Of a DNA stretch of 64,000 nt, positions 1 through 11,060 are shown piece after piece. This DNA comes from Trichoplusia ni (taxonomy: Eukaryota; Arthropoda; Insecta; Lepidoptera; Noctuidae): assembly GCF_003590095.1 (NCBI RefSeq), contig NC_039491.1, forward strand, positions 11,532,001-11,596,000, in the 5' to 3' direction. The notes below the pieces were generated by a model. The model saw nothing but the letters and a program-made list of their open reading frames with translations, did not search any database and was not told the origin of the DNA. How positions within the stretch are numbered: the first letter of the stretch is position 1; every line of letters begins with the position of its first letter. Both the position numbers and the translations under genes were made by a program.

Positions 1-183
1 GTTGTTAGGTTTAAACAAAAGGCTGAACGAGTGGAGATGGAGAGAGACGCCAAAGAAAAGAGGATGTCTTGTGTGATGCGATGTCAAAGAGAAGGAAGTT
101 ACTGATAGTGGGACGACTCGGTCTTGCACTGACCCCGTATAGAATAGATATTAAAGTTACTATCAATATTTACCCAGTATAAG

Positions 184-440
184 TAACTAGCTGTTGCCCG
201 CGACTCCGTCCCCGTGGGTAGAAGATATAAGTTATGATTTATACCTGCTTTGTTTTTTTCACATTTTTCATTGTATCTTCGCTCCTATTAGTCGAAGCGT
301 GATGGTTTATAGCCTAAAGCCTTCCTCGATGAATGGTCTATTCAACACAAAAAGAATTTTTCAATTTGGACCAGTAGTTCCTGAGATTAGCGCGTTCAAA
401 CAAACAAACTCTTCAGCTTTATATATTAGTATAGATAAGA
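184..440 (+). repeat. Lepidopteran interspersed repeat, near full-length copy
   Basis: It starts with CTAGCTGTTGCCCGCGAC and runs through TTCCTGAGATTAGCGCG and CAAACAAACAAACTC to TATTAGTATAGAT. I recognise this block as a very common non-coding repeat of moth and butterfly genomes. Open frames across it are by-products. A shorter relative with the same opening begins near 3079. I cannot assign it to a transposon superfamily with certainty. Confidence 0.75.
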
Positions 441-989
441 AAATAATGAGCTTGAGAAATGTAACTCAACCCTTTTAATAAATATACCGTCCCTCTGGCA
501 GCCCTATTGCTTACCAATTTCGCTACAATGATCCAACAAAAACATAAACCCATCCGTTTTAAAAATTATGTTGAATTGAAACAAAAGGTCGCGTCAATCT
601 GTCTGTCCGGTGAATAGCCGTTCGATAAATTTGGAAATCCTTTTCACGTCTATTCCAATCCACAGTTTAATGGAAGAGCGGGCATTGATAACAGCAAACG
701 TGTTTGATTTACCTCTCTTCTTTATTTATTTTGAACAAATGAAGTACACAGGTAAACGTGCTTTCATACAATCAATACAAGCCGGTTTATTATAGTCGGT
801 ATTTTATAGTCCAAAAAAAAATAATTTGTTAAAATAAAATTCTGCTTAAAGACTCGTTGCTACTCGTAAGCGAGCTAAGGAATCCAGTTACCTTTGAACT
901 TCTACATATTTATTTCAAAATCAATACATTTGATAAAAGCGCTTTGCAACAAGTATTGATGGATATTCAGTTAAACCAAACGTTATTAC

Positions 990-1018
990 GGCCCGCTAGT
1001 CCCGCTAGCCCCGCTAGT
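990..1018 (+). repeat. Three-unit 9-bp tandem repeat (CCCGCTAGT type)
   Basis: CCCGCTAGT, CCCGCTAGC and CCCGCTAGT follow one another. In the frame running 857-1048 this would read Pro-Ala-Ser repeats, but that frame has no other coding sign. Confidence 0.6.
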
Positions 1019-1102
1019 AGATGTCGTATTCAGTACATCGATAAATAATAGGTGGCTACCAAAACTCCTTAACATAAACACATTAACTAAATAAGTTAGT
1101 TA

Positions 1103-1155
1103 ATGTGAGAGAGAGATAGCACTCTAAGCTATGTAGCTTGTTGTCTCGTTTGCAC
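1103..1155 (+). repeat. Possible old interspersed repeat, copy 1
   Basis: The stretch GTGAGAGAGAGATAGCACT..GTAGCTTGTTGTCTCG aligns by eye at roughly 70% with 19255-19315 (GTGTGAGAGAGATGGAACT..GTAGTTCGCTGTCTTG). Two diverged copies of the same unclassified repeat are likely. Confidence 0.35.
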
Positions 1156-1439
1156 AATTGCAAGTCCTAGTTTAGTCCTAGTCCTTCTCGAATAAGCGTT
1201 CGCATCGATACAGAACCAGTACAGCCTCCGAACGTGCCTCGTAAATATCGCAACAGCACGTCTTTACTTTCGCACTCATAATACACTAAAGCGATAAACT
1301 TAAAAGCTAATACTGGTCACGTAACTAATGATGTTATGAATGCGAGTGTGGAACCAAGCGCTGGTATTCGTTTCGAGACCAGCTGCATTCTATTTTGTAA
1401 ATAATGTATTCGAAATGCACGTTATTTTAGTTTTGCCAA

Positions 1440-2153
1440 AACTGGATATTTGGTACAATTGGTTTGAAAATGTGCTGTAATCTGGGGTATTTGATGTATA
1501 CTGTCGATGTTCACTCGGTCAACACAAGGACAATACAAAAACATAATTTAGCCGTACATGCTACTCGTCTCCATAGAGTAAGCAACTCGTTCATGGGTCA
1601 ATGTATACGTTTCTACAACAAGCTTCCCATTCATGTTCGTAAGCTACCGTCTAAGAAATTTAAAACTTTTATTAAATTAAAACTATCCGGAAAAGGATAT
1701 TACAAAATATCAGATTATTTAAATGATAAAAATGCTTGGGATTGAACTGCTCGCTTATACAGCTAGCATTATTTGTGTACATAATTATTTACATGTTTTG
1801 TGCTTTTGCATGAATTTATTTTTAATAATATTAATTATTATTTAATTTAATAATATGTAACTCATTTGCGTTATTTTTTTTTAATCTCTTTCTATACATT
1901 TTTTTTTGTAAGTATAAACCTTATGCAGGTATATTATCTATTTATTGAAATACTCTGCATTAGTTTATACACTTAACTTGAATTTTTAAAATTGTCTGGA
2001 CTTTAAAAGAGACTGCGACACCTGAGTTTGTTTCTACATTTCTTCTTAGGGAAGTCAGCTAGGAAATGTCGGCTCCATCGTTCTCAAAAAAGACATGTAA
2101 AAGTGATATAATATCCTATTTGCAGAATAATTTCATTTCATTTCATTACTAAA
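1440..2153 (+). mobile_element. 3' end of a non-LTR retrotransposon (CR1/Jockey-like LINE), 5'-truncated
   Basis: The segment combines the last part of a reverse-transcriptase ORF (1464-1745), a 3' UTR of about 400 bp, and an ATTTC-type tail (CATTTCATTTCATTTCATT, ending near 2153). A truncated 5' end with a short tandem tail is the usual form of a LINE that was copied incompletely by target-primed reverse transcription. The 5' edge is approximate. No upstream reverse-transcriptase core or endonuclease is present. Confidence 0.7.
1464..1745 (+). pseudogene. C-terminal fragment of a LINE reverse-transcriptase polyprotein
   Basis: About 90 residues are readable. The C-terminal part shows the signature seen at the end of CR1/Jockey-like ORF2 proteins: NTR near the start, then a basic block with IRFYNKLPIHVRKLPSKKFK, then YYKISDYLNDKNAW just before the stop. 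In intact elements this tail follows the reverse-transcriptase domain. Here the catalytic core with its YADD-type motif is missing, so the fragment cannot encode an active enzyme. The reading frame of the tail itself is undamaged, which suggests a fairly young insertion. The exact clade is uncertain. Confidence 0.7.
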
Positions 2154-2214
2154 TTTTTATATCAATTTAATAGGTCGTTCATTTTCACTTTTCATTTAAC
2201 ACGTTTTCTGCACG

Positions 2215-2300
2215 AGTCAGCCGATTGGCATAGTGTCGTGTGTCGCGGGTTTGACCCCGCGTTCGGTATCTATGTGGCTCGAACGTTCAAATTCAATACA
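2215..2300 (+). mobile_element. tRNA-derived SINE-like fragment
   Basis: A pol III A-box-like stretch (GCCGATTGGCATAGTG) is followed at normal spacing by a B-box-like stretch (GCGGGTTTGACCCCGCG), as in lepidopteran SINE heads. No cloverleaf can be folded, so this is not a functional tRNA gene. The 3' boundary is not clear. Confidence 0.5.
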
Positions 2301-5300
2301 CTAATCATACAATTTAAAAGAATAACTTTACTTTTTAGTTTCGAATTTTTCCCAAAATTATCACAGGTACCTAGTCACTAAGTAGTGAGTATCGTTGCGA
2401 CACAATTATCTGCACTATGTAACATTTTATCAGAATCACAGCCATTTAGGTATAAATAGAATTTAGGGATGACGGTTCTAGTACAACTATCGCCAATAAA
2501 TTAGTAACTTCGATGAATTTCAGAATAATACTTCCTAATTCGCCCTGAATTATGTAAACTTTATCCAAAACTCCCCTATTCATCCTAAGTGGCATACTAA
2601 ACTTGTTAAAGCTCCTTCAGAACCTAATTTTTTTTTTGGAGTTTATCGAATACGCCTAAAAAATAATTGTTTTTAAACGTAGGTACCTATCATTTGAATT
2701 ACCCATAGTGCTACAATTTTCGTTTTATTTTTCGGACAATATGCTGAAAATCACATTGCACCTGACATCTGTTGGCGAAAGCCGAAAACGACACTGTTTT
2801 CAGTTGCCGCCTGACCTATCAGGGAATGGAGCCATTCGTATAGTGCCGCGGCTCCAGGAGCTGTTTCGAAGTACGATAGATGGAGTAACTCCGCTGACAC
2901 ACGATAGATGGCGCGTATAGTATCATTGTAGAAAGAGTTGAATTATACAGCTCTATGAAGCTCTTAGAGCACTTATAAAGCTCTATCAGCAATATTTCTA
3001 AACTTACTTATTCTTTATAAATTAGTAATGATTTGCCTCTGAAAGAAGTATTCAGAACATTTTAGTTTTTATTTTTGACTAGCTGTTGCCCGCGGTTTCA
3101 CTCGCGTAGTACCCGATCTCGAGGTAACTTTACGGTTTTCAGATTTGTTTTTTTTCGTCTTTGGCTCAATTTTTCCATATTTTTTCACCGTTTTACCTTC
3201 CTTGGACTGCCGAATATTTCAAGTTTATGTTATTCATTTGATATTAATTTTCGTAGCATTTGTTCTAATCTCGTGACTGATCTGAAAGATTCCTACTTTC
3301 AACTAACTGACGAATAAAACAACCAGGTATAATATTCTTGATATTTATTTTATTCATACGTAAATAAATTATTAGTTTCACTGTTGTAGTTAACTACACA
3401 TGTCAAGGTGGATAAAATTCACTTATTAGGTACAAAACTGACATTTAGTTCACATGGCGACATCTGGTGTCAGGTTTTTGTAACATGTTACATCTACAGA
3501 ATTAATAATTGGGCTTCTAATGTTATACAAGGTCAGAACTTAATTAGGGTTATTGACTTCTGTTTCACGAAACCACCTTCTGTTTAAAGAAAGTACTTTG
3601 GCAAGTTTTCATTCATTTTTTTTCAGGGTATATGGGTCTACCGCTCCTCTTAAACACTGGTTAGACTGATCTAGTAAAGAGGGGCACTGCTCTACGATCT
3701 GTAGTGTGCCGTCTCACTTTAATATTTGCAGCAGTCTAACTTTGGGGTTGTCTGCCTATATCAGTTCCGGAGATCTGTTGACACTTTTACCAAGATGATG
3801 GTTTTACAAAACAGAAGTAAATCATACAAAATTAATTAGGTTATAATAAACAGGTTTCGGGTACATCATCAAATCTAGATAAAGCATTACATTGTTAATT
3901 TAATATTGCTCGAATTACATTGCACTTTAGTACTGATATGATTATTAATACATAAAACACTATACAGGGTGAAGCCAGTGTTACCATATGAAATATCTCT
4001 CGAGTCCTAACGTCGCTATAGTAAAACTATTGATGGCAAGTTATATTAAAACATCAACAGACTAGTCTACTGATATCATGTTGCTTCTCGTACTAAGGCA
4101 GTGTACAACAATAACATCTGTGCAACGCACCGAACAGCCGAACATAGATAAACATTCTGACAACATACTTACTGCACGATAAGTACACTTCTCATGGCGA
4201 CCGAACCTTTCACATACATTGCGTGTTTGTAAACGTTCGATCTGTAACTCATGATTGCGAAGCCGCAGTGTACTCGCTAAAAGGCAACTTGTTTACAATA
4301 TACACTGGGGGGACGACACCGTCGCTCCGATAACTCTTAAATTATTGCAAAAATCTGACTGTTGTTGGCACCGAGGTGTTCACAAAAACAGAATTAGATC
4401 TTCAATCTATATTACAGAAATCTATGAATCGGTTTTAGCAGATTTCATATCTCGTTTTCTTTGCAAAAAATACTTAGGTCTTCGTACACAAAGCAACGCG
4501 AGCCTGCTACATTTTGGTTTCTCAATGTGTGTGTCAATATCTCTTTTAAGTACATTTAATTTCGACATAAAAGGGTCATTGCATTCTATTTATCCACCTC
4601 ACAATGACAACAACGCCAGACTCATTATTGTAACTTGTTACTCAATCTAATATAATAATTATAATATAATGTGTGGTATTATTCGTCAAACAAACCGTGC
4701 CTCACACAATCACTGTACATCTCATAAGACTAGAACATACCTACACATCGTAAACATAAACATTTTAAGCGCAAACTATCTCGAACTCAACAACACCTGC
4801 GTACTATGTTCTGCGACATTACTTTGTATTATTTTTTCGTTTCTATTTATTAAAATGAGACTGTTACACAACTGCATTAGTCTAGTTTTAATAGGTGATC
4901 GAAAGGTCCTCGAAAACTATTTGTAAACCGTATTTTAATAACCAGCCCTCTCTGAAAAATAACATTTCTACAATCAGAACGATTATAGAATCACTCAAAT
5001 GTAATACATTATTTACGGCACTTTTCGAACAGAATGGTGTTCTGACGCTTGTAGTAATGTTATTTGTATAAGCATTTATTTTATGACCTTAATCTCCAAA
5101 CTGTTGACTTAGAGCAACAAATACATCTTTTCCTCTAAACCATGGCTACTTTGGACTAGTGCATACAACCAGCACGCAGTACGCAAGTGTTGTCTGAACT
5201 AAACTCGCGCGATCTTCCCTACACTACCGCGTGCCCCTACTATGATTACGACACGAATCCTCTACTAATTACAATCCATATACACATTTTATTTTTACAA

Positions 5301-5656
5301 ATATATTCTTTACATTTGCGTACACACCCTATGTATGATATTTATCACATTATTCTTACAAAAGAGAACTTACCAACAGACACTAGACAACATACAATAA
5401 TTTAATGACTCCTTAAACGTGACTATTTTAGATAATCTTTTTTAATCAATGATATACAAATATTTATTTATTTTTTGATATTTATGTTTTATATAACAGT
5501 GAATATTTATTTTCAATGTGAAGTTATTATTTTTATGTGTTATTAAAGTGACAAATTTGTTTTAGTATTAGATTATTATGTGCGTTAATACTTAACACTT
5601 GCCTTCGTTAAAACGTAACAGGGTTATTTATGTCTATAAAAGGCAGCGATAGCATT
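2301..5656. other. Downstream flank of the adaptor gene, no gene seen
   Basis: This is AT-rich sequence with a fragment of the AGCTGTTGCCCGCG repeat near 3079. Open frames at 4255-4650 and 4669-4926 on the plus strand have no recognisable domain and ordinary AT-driven composition, so I do not call them genes. The minus strand may carry distal 3' UTR of the adaptor gene. Confidence 0.45.
3079..3130 (+). repeat. Truncated copy of the AGCTGTTGCCCGCG repeat
   Basis: GACTAGCTGTTGCCCGCG is followed by GTTTCACTCGCGTAGTACCC, the same family opening as at 184 but diverging soon after. The 3' limit is approximate. Confidence 0.6.
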
Positions 5657-5662
5657 TTTATT
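5657..5662 (-). terminator. Candidate polyadenylation signal of the adaptor gene
   Basis: On the minus strand this reads AATAAA, about 655 bp past the stop codon at 6317. It would give a 3' UTR of ordinary length. Other AATAAA-like hexamers occur farther downstream (for example near 5465), so the choice is uncertain. Confidence 0.35.
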
Positions 5663-6316
5663 TTAAAACATATTTAAAAATCTATTCCGTCGAATTTTGT
5701 CGTACACTAGTTAATAAAGTTTGTAACTCTCAAATTATTTAAAATTTGTTATGGCAACCTTTTAAAATTACATCGGGTATTATTACACAATACAAATAGT
5801 ATTCATTTCAATCATGCAAAAGTTCCAAGACTCCACAATTCTCTCTGAGCACTGACCTCCTCGATTCCGATACACTTTCGGTAATATCACATTTTTGAAT
5901 AAACTCAAACGTGCAACTACTGTGAGACAAAGTTCACATACAATAAAAGCAGTACTCGACACTCATCTCATCAATCCATAAATCGATATCTTATTGCTGG
6001 GTAGTTATTTTTTCCTGCTTTGGTCACAATTCCGGGATTGACTAATTCAATTTTTCGTCACTTTGTCTGACCTTTCAAACGGCCTGCACAATTCCACCCC
6101 AGCCTTGTCATTGCGGTACCAAAGCTTCGATACAGCTTCGGAAAACCCACTTACGATCTGTACCTAACAAAGTGATGACAAAAGCCACGGAAGTTAATAA
6201 TGTTTTTTATGACGTTATGCAAAGACGAGCATTTAAGAATGTGAAATTTTGCTACAATGTTATAAATGACCGTTACAGCCCACTGTGCTCACTGAGTGAA
6301 GTGTCGGTACCGGTAC

Positions 6317-6550
6317 CTAGACGTCGAGTTGTGCGAGGAAGTGGTGCGGCGGCTGCGCGTGGTGCGGCGCGCGCGGGTGTGTGTGCGCGTGCGCGTGCGT
6401 GTGCGTGAGCGCGTCCAGGTCGGCGTGGTCGCGGCGCGGCGGCGGCGCGCGGCCGGCGCGCGGCAGCCGCAGCGGCACCGGCAGCAGCTCCGGCATCACG
6501 CTGTGGTGCGTCACCAGCGCGCACAGCGAACTGAACTCCTTCGTGAAGCC
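6317..6550 (-). CDS. SH2D5-like PTB-SH2 adaptor, last exon: SH2 C-terminal part and His-rich tail
   Basis: This is the terminal coding exon, 77 codons plus TAG at 6319-6317. The acceptor is TGCATGTCAG/GGC at 6551. The first 31 residues finish the SH2 domain: GFTKEFSSLCALVTHHSV forms the second helix region, and MPELLPVPLRLPR the last strand. Tensin-type SH2 domains have a comparable '..LSALVYQHSI..ALPCKL' ending. About 46 residues follow that are Arg/Pro-rich and then His-rich, with alternating Thr-His and Ala-His pairs and an HHAQPPHH segment ending LAQLDV. That tail is encoded by a CG/CA-rich quasi-repeat at about 6360-6410. The exon is much richer in GC than its introns. Confidence 0.85.
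   Translation of the reverse strand, partial: GFTKEFSSLCALVTHHSVMPELLPVPLRLPRAGRAPPPRRDHADLDALTHTHAHAHTHPRAPHHAQPPHHFLAQLDV
6360..6410 (-). repeat. Coding low-complexity CG/CA repeat (His tail)
   Basis: Alternating GTGTGTGCGCGTGCG-type sequence lies inside the last exon. On the minus strand it encodes Thr-His and Ala-His dipeptides. Such a tract is prone to length change, and its unit allows in-frame gains and losses. Confidence 0.7.
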
Positions 6551-6796
6551 CTGACATGCAATAACACCGATTAGTTCATTGTAAATTAAAAGTTCCCTAA
6601 ACATCCTTAGCACCTGCGAACTCTAGAAAAACCAGCAGAGTTGCTTTTAAACTAATTCTTAATCTCTCTCTGTTGTTTACATGTTCTCAATTCCATTACA
6701 TTACACCTCTAAACTATTCCGATCAGTTTTTAGCGTCTTTCATTTGACTACTTACACCAGAGCAATTTAGTTCCGAAACAAGTCCTCCATATTTAC

Positions 6797-6964
6797 CTTT
6801 ATCTTGTACCCTTTAGGAGTGCGCAGTATGAGGTAGTGCGCAATGCCGGCGGGCGTGAAGTCGCGCGGCACCCGCACGGACAGCGCGAAGCATCCCGTCT
6901 GCGTCGTGCTGCCGCGCACTAGGAACGCGCCCACCGCCTGCGAGCTCAGCACTTCCAGGGCTAT
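6797..6964 (-). CDS. SH2D5-like PTB-SH2 adaptor: SH2 core exon with FLVR arginine
   Basis: A 56-codon exon in phase 0/0. The acceptor is CCCATTACAG and the donor AAG/GTAAAT. It encodes the centre of an SH2 domain: helix A (IALEVLSSQAVG), the phosphotyrosine-binding strand B motif AFLVRGSTTQ with the invariant arginine, strand C (CFALSVRV), an insertion (PRDFTPAG), then IAHYLILRTPKGYKIK covering strand D with its His and the following strands. With neighbours on both sides this makes a domain of about 96 residues, the normal SH2 size. The arginine is intact, so phosphotyrosine binding is expected. Confidence 0.92.
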
Positions 6965-7188
6965 CTGTAATGGGCAACAAGTAACATTACAACACATTCA
7001 ATGATCTTGATGAAGAACTAATAACAGATAAAGCCAGAACATGGAATAGGCAAGGTATGTGTAACTTCCAATTAATAAAGCTGATTAAAGTGAACACCAT
7101 TATCCCAAGTATAATATTTATGAAGACGTTTATGTCCATGTCACAAATCCTTAGTTTTCAAATATGAGTAGTATTTACAGTGTGTTAC

Positions 7189-7330
7189 CTCTCTAGGTAT
7201 TCCGTGCTGGAACCAGGGCGCCTGGCGCAGCTCGGGCTCCGCGCGCGGGATGTTGTTGTTGGTGGGCACGCCGCCGCACGAGGACGCGCCCGATGACGAC
7301 GACGTCGTGCGGCTGCACGCGCCCGACTCA
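7189..7330 (-). CDS. SH2D5-like PTB-SH2 adaptor: linker end and start of SH2
   Basis: A 142-nt exon entering in phase 2 and leaving in phase 0. The acceptor is TGTGTTTGTAG/TGAG and the donor AGAGAG/GTAACA. The first two thirds are a Ser/Thr-rich low-complexity linker (TTSSSSGASS, then GVPTNNNIPR). The end, APWFQHGIPRE, is the opening of an SH2 domain with its conserved Trp and helix-A start, and it continues directly into IALEVL in the next exon. The frame joins cleanly on both sides. Confidence 0.88.
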
Positions 7331-8143
7331 CTACAAACACAAGCATTGTGAATATAACAAACTATTTGCATGATAGAGAAATTCTTCATTTAATTAGTTT
7401 CGTACCTAAGCATAGGATGAATAATTGTAATAAACAGAGAGTTCAGATAGTTTAATTTCGCAAAAATTTACACGAAAAAGACTTGCTAAAATATTCGAGA
7501 AAAAGTGTAATTGGTCAAATGGTTGAGATAAATCAGCACCTCATTTTGATATTCCCAACTCCGATTGTGAAAAGTTCAAAGAAAATAACTCTCCGGAAAT
7601 TCCGAAACGGCAGCTGAAGTCTAAAATGTTTCAGTCAATATTCATAATGTTCATTCAACAGAAAGTTGTAATGTCATTTGCTCTGTTCTTAGAGCTTAAA
7701 AGGTTTAAAATAAAATATTGTTAGAGCTATTCAAAAGAATGAAAAGTCGTGACCCAGTTTCCATTAAGCCGCTATCATCGCGGTAATTTAATGTGGAACT
7801 TTTTTAAAAGCTGAAAGTAAATAGAATGGCTGAAGTTCCCAGAGTCTCGTTACGCGATATTTTAAATCTGCAGAAAATACTTTAAGTTTCCGGGATAAGT
7901 TTGTAAGTTCTAGATTAAGGTGCCATTTTAACGTGTTTTCTCTATGATGTGAAAATGATGAAGCTTGAACTTCGCTTTTCTTCTTTTTTATTCAGTTTCT
8001 TTTCTGTAGAATGCATTAGCTGAAGGGTCTTCAAATTTGGTAATTCAATACAAAGGAAATAAAATAACGTGATAAACTTCATTGTCCTTGGTGTTTGACA
8101 ATTTCGCAGAAACAATAAAACAGTGAGTGTTCGTATATTGTAC

Positions 8144-8326
8144 CTGTTTTTAAGGTTATTGCACCTCCTGAAGTCAACATCGAGGTCTGAGTGCATGAAC
8201 TGGTCAGTGCGGCGTGGCGCGGCGGGCACGGCGGGGGGCTCGCGGTTGCTCTCGCGGGTGCGCGCCTCCGCCTCTGACGCCTCGTTGATGTAGCCCCCGT
8301 TCATGCATAGGGGCAGGTTTGTTGGG
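8144..8326 (-). CDS. SH2D5-like PTB-SH2 adaptor: linker exon with YINE motif
   Basis: A 183-nt exon in phase 2/2. The acceptor is TTTCCCTTCCAG and the donor AACAG/GTACAA. It encodes an acidic and Arg/Pro-rich linker. Visible features are NGGYINEASEAEAR, where Y-I-N-E matches the pY-x-N consensus bound by Grb2-type SH2 domains, a PPAVPAAP proline stretch, and HSDLDVDFRR. No folded domain is recognised. Strong G/C at third codon positions contrasts with the AT-rich introns. Confidence 0.83.
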
Positions 8327-8690
8327 CTGGAAGGGAAATTGTAATAATCAGAGGGTAATTTCATCTCCATAAATGTTAGGACTAATGCCACTTGACTCCG
8401 TGCTGTGGACTTTAGTTTGCCAGTGCTACAGGTATTTTTATGGGACTAGACCGCCACACAAGCCCGTCATTGCAACTCCTGTAAGCTATAATCTACAATG
8501 CATCAACGAAAACCTCCGAAACACTTAAGTTCGGTGTGTAACAGAGAAAACAATCAGCCTTGGAACCGGCTGCGAAATTAATCAGAAGTAGTAAAAAGGA
8601 CGAGTAAGAGAAAGAGTTCCATTTCCTTCTATTACATAGCAAGCGGCAGACAGGTATCATATGGGATACTGGTATGGGTGCAATACTAAC

Positions 8691-8909
8691 GTGGTCGGTG
8701 TATCCGCGACTAGCGGCGTGGAGTCATCGTCGGAGGGCTGCAGCAGCGCGCCGCTCAGCCCCATCGCCAGCCGCTTCATGAGCGGCGGCCGCTCGCCCAG
8801 CCGCCGGTAGCAATTCATCTCCGTCGGTGAGTTCGACTCCTCGGAACTGCTCGGGCTTGGCTCGTTCACTAGTTTCATCACACCCATTGTGTTGCATTTC
8901 GCTGGGGAT
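8691..8909 (-). CDS. SH2D5-like PTB-SH2 adaptor: Ser-rich linker exon
   Basis: A 219-nt exon in phase 2/2. The acceptor is TTTACTAG and the donor CCAC/GTTAGT, a slightly unusual but valid GT site. It encodes RSPAKCNTMG, then a dense acidic serine cluster (EPSPSSSEESNSPTE), NCYRRLGERPPL, a hydrophobic stretch (MKRLAMGLSGALL) and SDDDSTPLVADTPT. Several SP/TP and SxxE/D sites suggest phosphorylation. It is assigned to this gene by frame continuity with exons on both sides, not by domain homology. Confidence 0.85.
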
Positions 8910-9643
8910 CTAGTAAACAAATGGGTTGTGGTTTTCTAATTGATCTTTTTGATTGGTTTTCTGGGATTTGTAAAATTAGTGCAAATAAATGCTTGGTCTA
9001 GTTAATAATGACCTTTACGTATAAGATTAATCAAGATCGTATAACGGATAAATAACTTAATATACTTGTACAATTTAGCGCCCTTACGTCAAAATAACTT
9101 AGATATTTTTAAATAATAATATAAAGTTTTCCTCGCCGTTATTTCAGATTGAACAGAGTTCAATAAATTTCAAAAAGGTTTTCATTCACGTACTGTATGT
9201 CAAATAGGTAGGGAAAATGGACGCCAGTGCATAAAACGTCGCAATATACCTGACATTCCAGTATTGCATAGAATTCTGAAATATGTGACTGCAATATAAA
9301 TATAGGTCGTGCGCTGAAAATTGACGCTCCATAAAACTGATTGGCAGTCACATAAAATTTCAGTTCTATTCGTTTGTAATATCAAACCAAAATAAAATTG
9401 ACTTTACTTTTGGCCAAAAGCGTTTTGTTTTGTTTTTGTTAAACTACTGTACTTTGTACTACATCATTGAAGTATTTTATATCATAAAATTTTGTGCAAA
9501 AGAAGTTGCAGCTAAAAAAGATCCGTCAGCGAGCATAGCCAAATTTTTTAAATTTATTTGAAGGTGTGAATTAGTCCTGGGACGTTCGGTGGTGTATTCT
9601 CCTTCCTTTCGTAATTGTAGTAAGAGTATTATCACCCTGGTAC

Positions 9644-9732
9644 CTGTCACTGCAGTAGTGGTGTGTGAGTCCGGGCAGCGAGTCGGGCGCGCGCACGCCC
9701 ATGCCGCAGTCGCTTCCGCTTAGCTCCTTACT
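9644..9732 (-). CDS. SH2D5-like PTB-SH2 adaptor: short linker exon after the PTB domain
   Basis: An 89-nt exon entering in phase 0 and leaving in phase 2. The acceptor is CTTGTTACAG/AGTAAG and the donor GACAG/GTACCA. It encodes SKELSGSDCGMGVRAPDSL and PGLTHHYCSD, ending in the first two bases of an Arg codon that the next exon completes. It is GC-rich against AT-rich flanks. The upstream intron of 16.2 kb contains the BEL/Pao retrotransposon. Confidence 0.82.
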
Positions 9733-9899
9733 CTGTAACAAGAAAAGTAAACTTCTATCAAGAAAGTTTTAAATAAAAGTAGGCAAAGCTATTAACTAAA
9801 CTGTTTTAAAATATATCTATACTCGACTTAGTTAATCGAAATACATACAATAAAGTTCACGAACTAATAATAATTGACTGCACGGATAGCCACCGCCAT

Positions 9900-9907
9900 T
9901 GACGTCA
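9900..9907. promoter_or_regulatory. CRE/ATF palindrome TGACGTCA
   Basis: A perfect CREB/ATF consensus site 168 bp upstream of the linker exon start on the minus strand. It is one of five in the window (also 11694, 18654, 40399, 59955). Confidence 0.35.
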
Positions 9908-11060
9908 CGACGCCAATATACTGGGCTCGACATTTGTTCATTCTCTGCGTAGGACAAGCGTATCTGTTATCCACGAATACTTGTTCAAAGTGTCATTTGA
10001 TTGTGCATGTGCCTTGAATCATTTATATTAAATAAACAAAAAATCCTAAGTCATATCAACTGTAATTGGATTGGTCGATTTTTGTAACCCACAACAGCGT
10101 TCACATTTGCAAAAGTTTCTCCAAAGGAGCACACTTTATGCAGACAATTGCTTAGAGGTGAGTAAAGTTTTCAGGTTCACATCGTGTTTACTTGTACCAG
10201 GGCTTGTTATCAGTCGCGGCTTATTACTGTTATCATGCGTTGTGTCCGCAGCAGGCGCGGGAGCGTCCCTCGCTATTGTTGACAACTTGATTGGCGTCCC
10301 GAGTGAGCCGCGAGCTTACCGCTAAGCCAGGGTTCAATATACGCCAGAGAAATATTTGTTTGACCTATTTGTTATCGTTATTTCTTGTCGGTATAGACTT
10401 CGGTTTATGTAATTCCATAATTTAGGACAAGTTTTTAAAATATGAAGATCTATGGTGAAAGTGAGTGAAGACTTGAAACAAATAATAACTATTTTTACTC
10501 TGAGTATGTCTTACATATCTTAAAAACAAAGACAAAATTTTCTACCGAAACTATGATGTTAATGCACCAGCATTCTCCTTAACATTTCGTTAACACCATT
10601 TACAAGCACAGCCACAACCACTTAGGAATAATTTGCGTATATTTAGGAATGTTCTAGTTCTAATAATTCATGTAATCAGTGCTAGATAGTGCATACTTAG
10701 TGACAACGTCTAAGGCCGCGCAGTGAAGGACACGCCGACAGATAACTCGCATACAATAGGTGTTCAATATTTCGACTTCATTACCGCGCGGAGTAACCGC
10801 ATTCCGAGCGAGGAATGTTGTTACAGTGCAAGTTACGAAGCAGAAATATCACTCAGACCAATGTTTATTTTAAGTTGTTAACTTAATATGTGTTTAATTA
10901 AACACTGAATTTAAATCATTGCTTTTACTGCTTTCATACTTTAGAAAACAAGTCAAATAAAAAAGAGTGACAATCAATCTTTTAATACTGGTAAGGTATC
11001 CCAGTATACCAAGTGGACCTTCTGTTTATCACCTTGTTATGGTAATAGTATCAGAGCTGG

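Larger units (their letters stand above)
441..1463. other. Intergenic DNA with no gene seen
   Basis: This is AT-rich sequence. It contains short open frames with no recognisable domain, a triple 9-bp repeat at 990-1018 and a possible old repeat near 1103-1155. Nothing else is supported. Confidence 0.5.

Noticed and set aside
2240..2275. tRNA gene
   Set aside because: A-box and B-box-like segments are present but no cloverleaf or acceptor stem forms; it fits a SINE head better.
3655..3790. Third copy of the GTCGTTAC repeat
   Set aside because: CTTAAACACTGGTTAGACTG resembles part of that family, but the other landmarks are missing.
4255..4650. 131-codon plus-strand open frame
   Set aside because: No domain, no exon structure and AT-driven composition. 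It lies downstream of the adaptor gene.
6172..6574. Plus-strand and second minus-strand open frames over the last SH2 exon
   Set aside because: They are other-frame readings of a GC-rich coding exon. Only the minus-strand frame ending at 6317 completes the SH2 domain.
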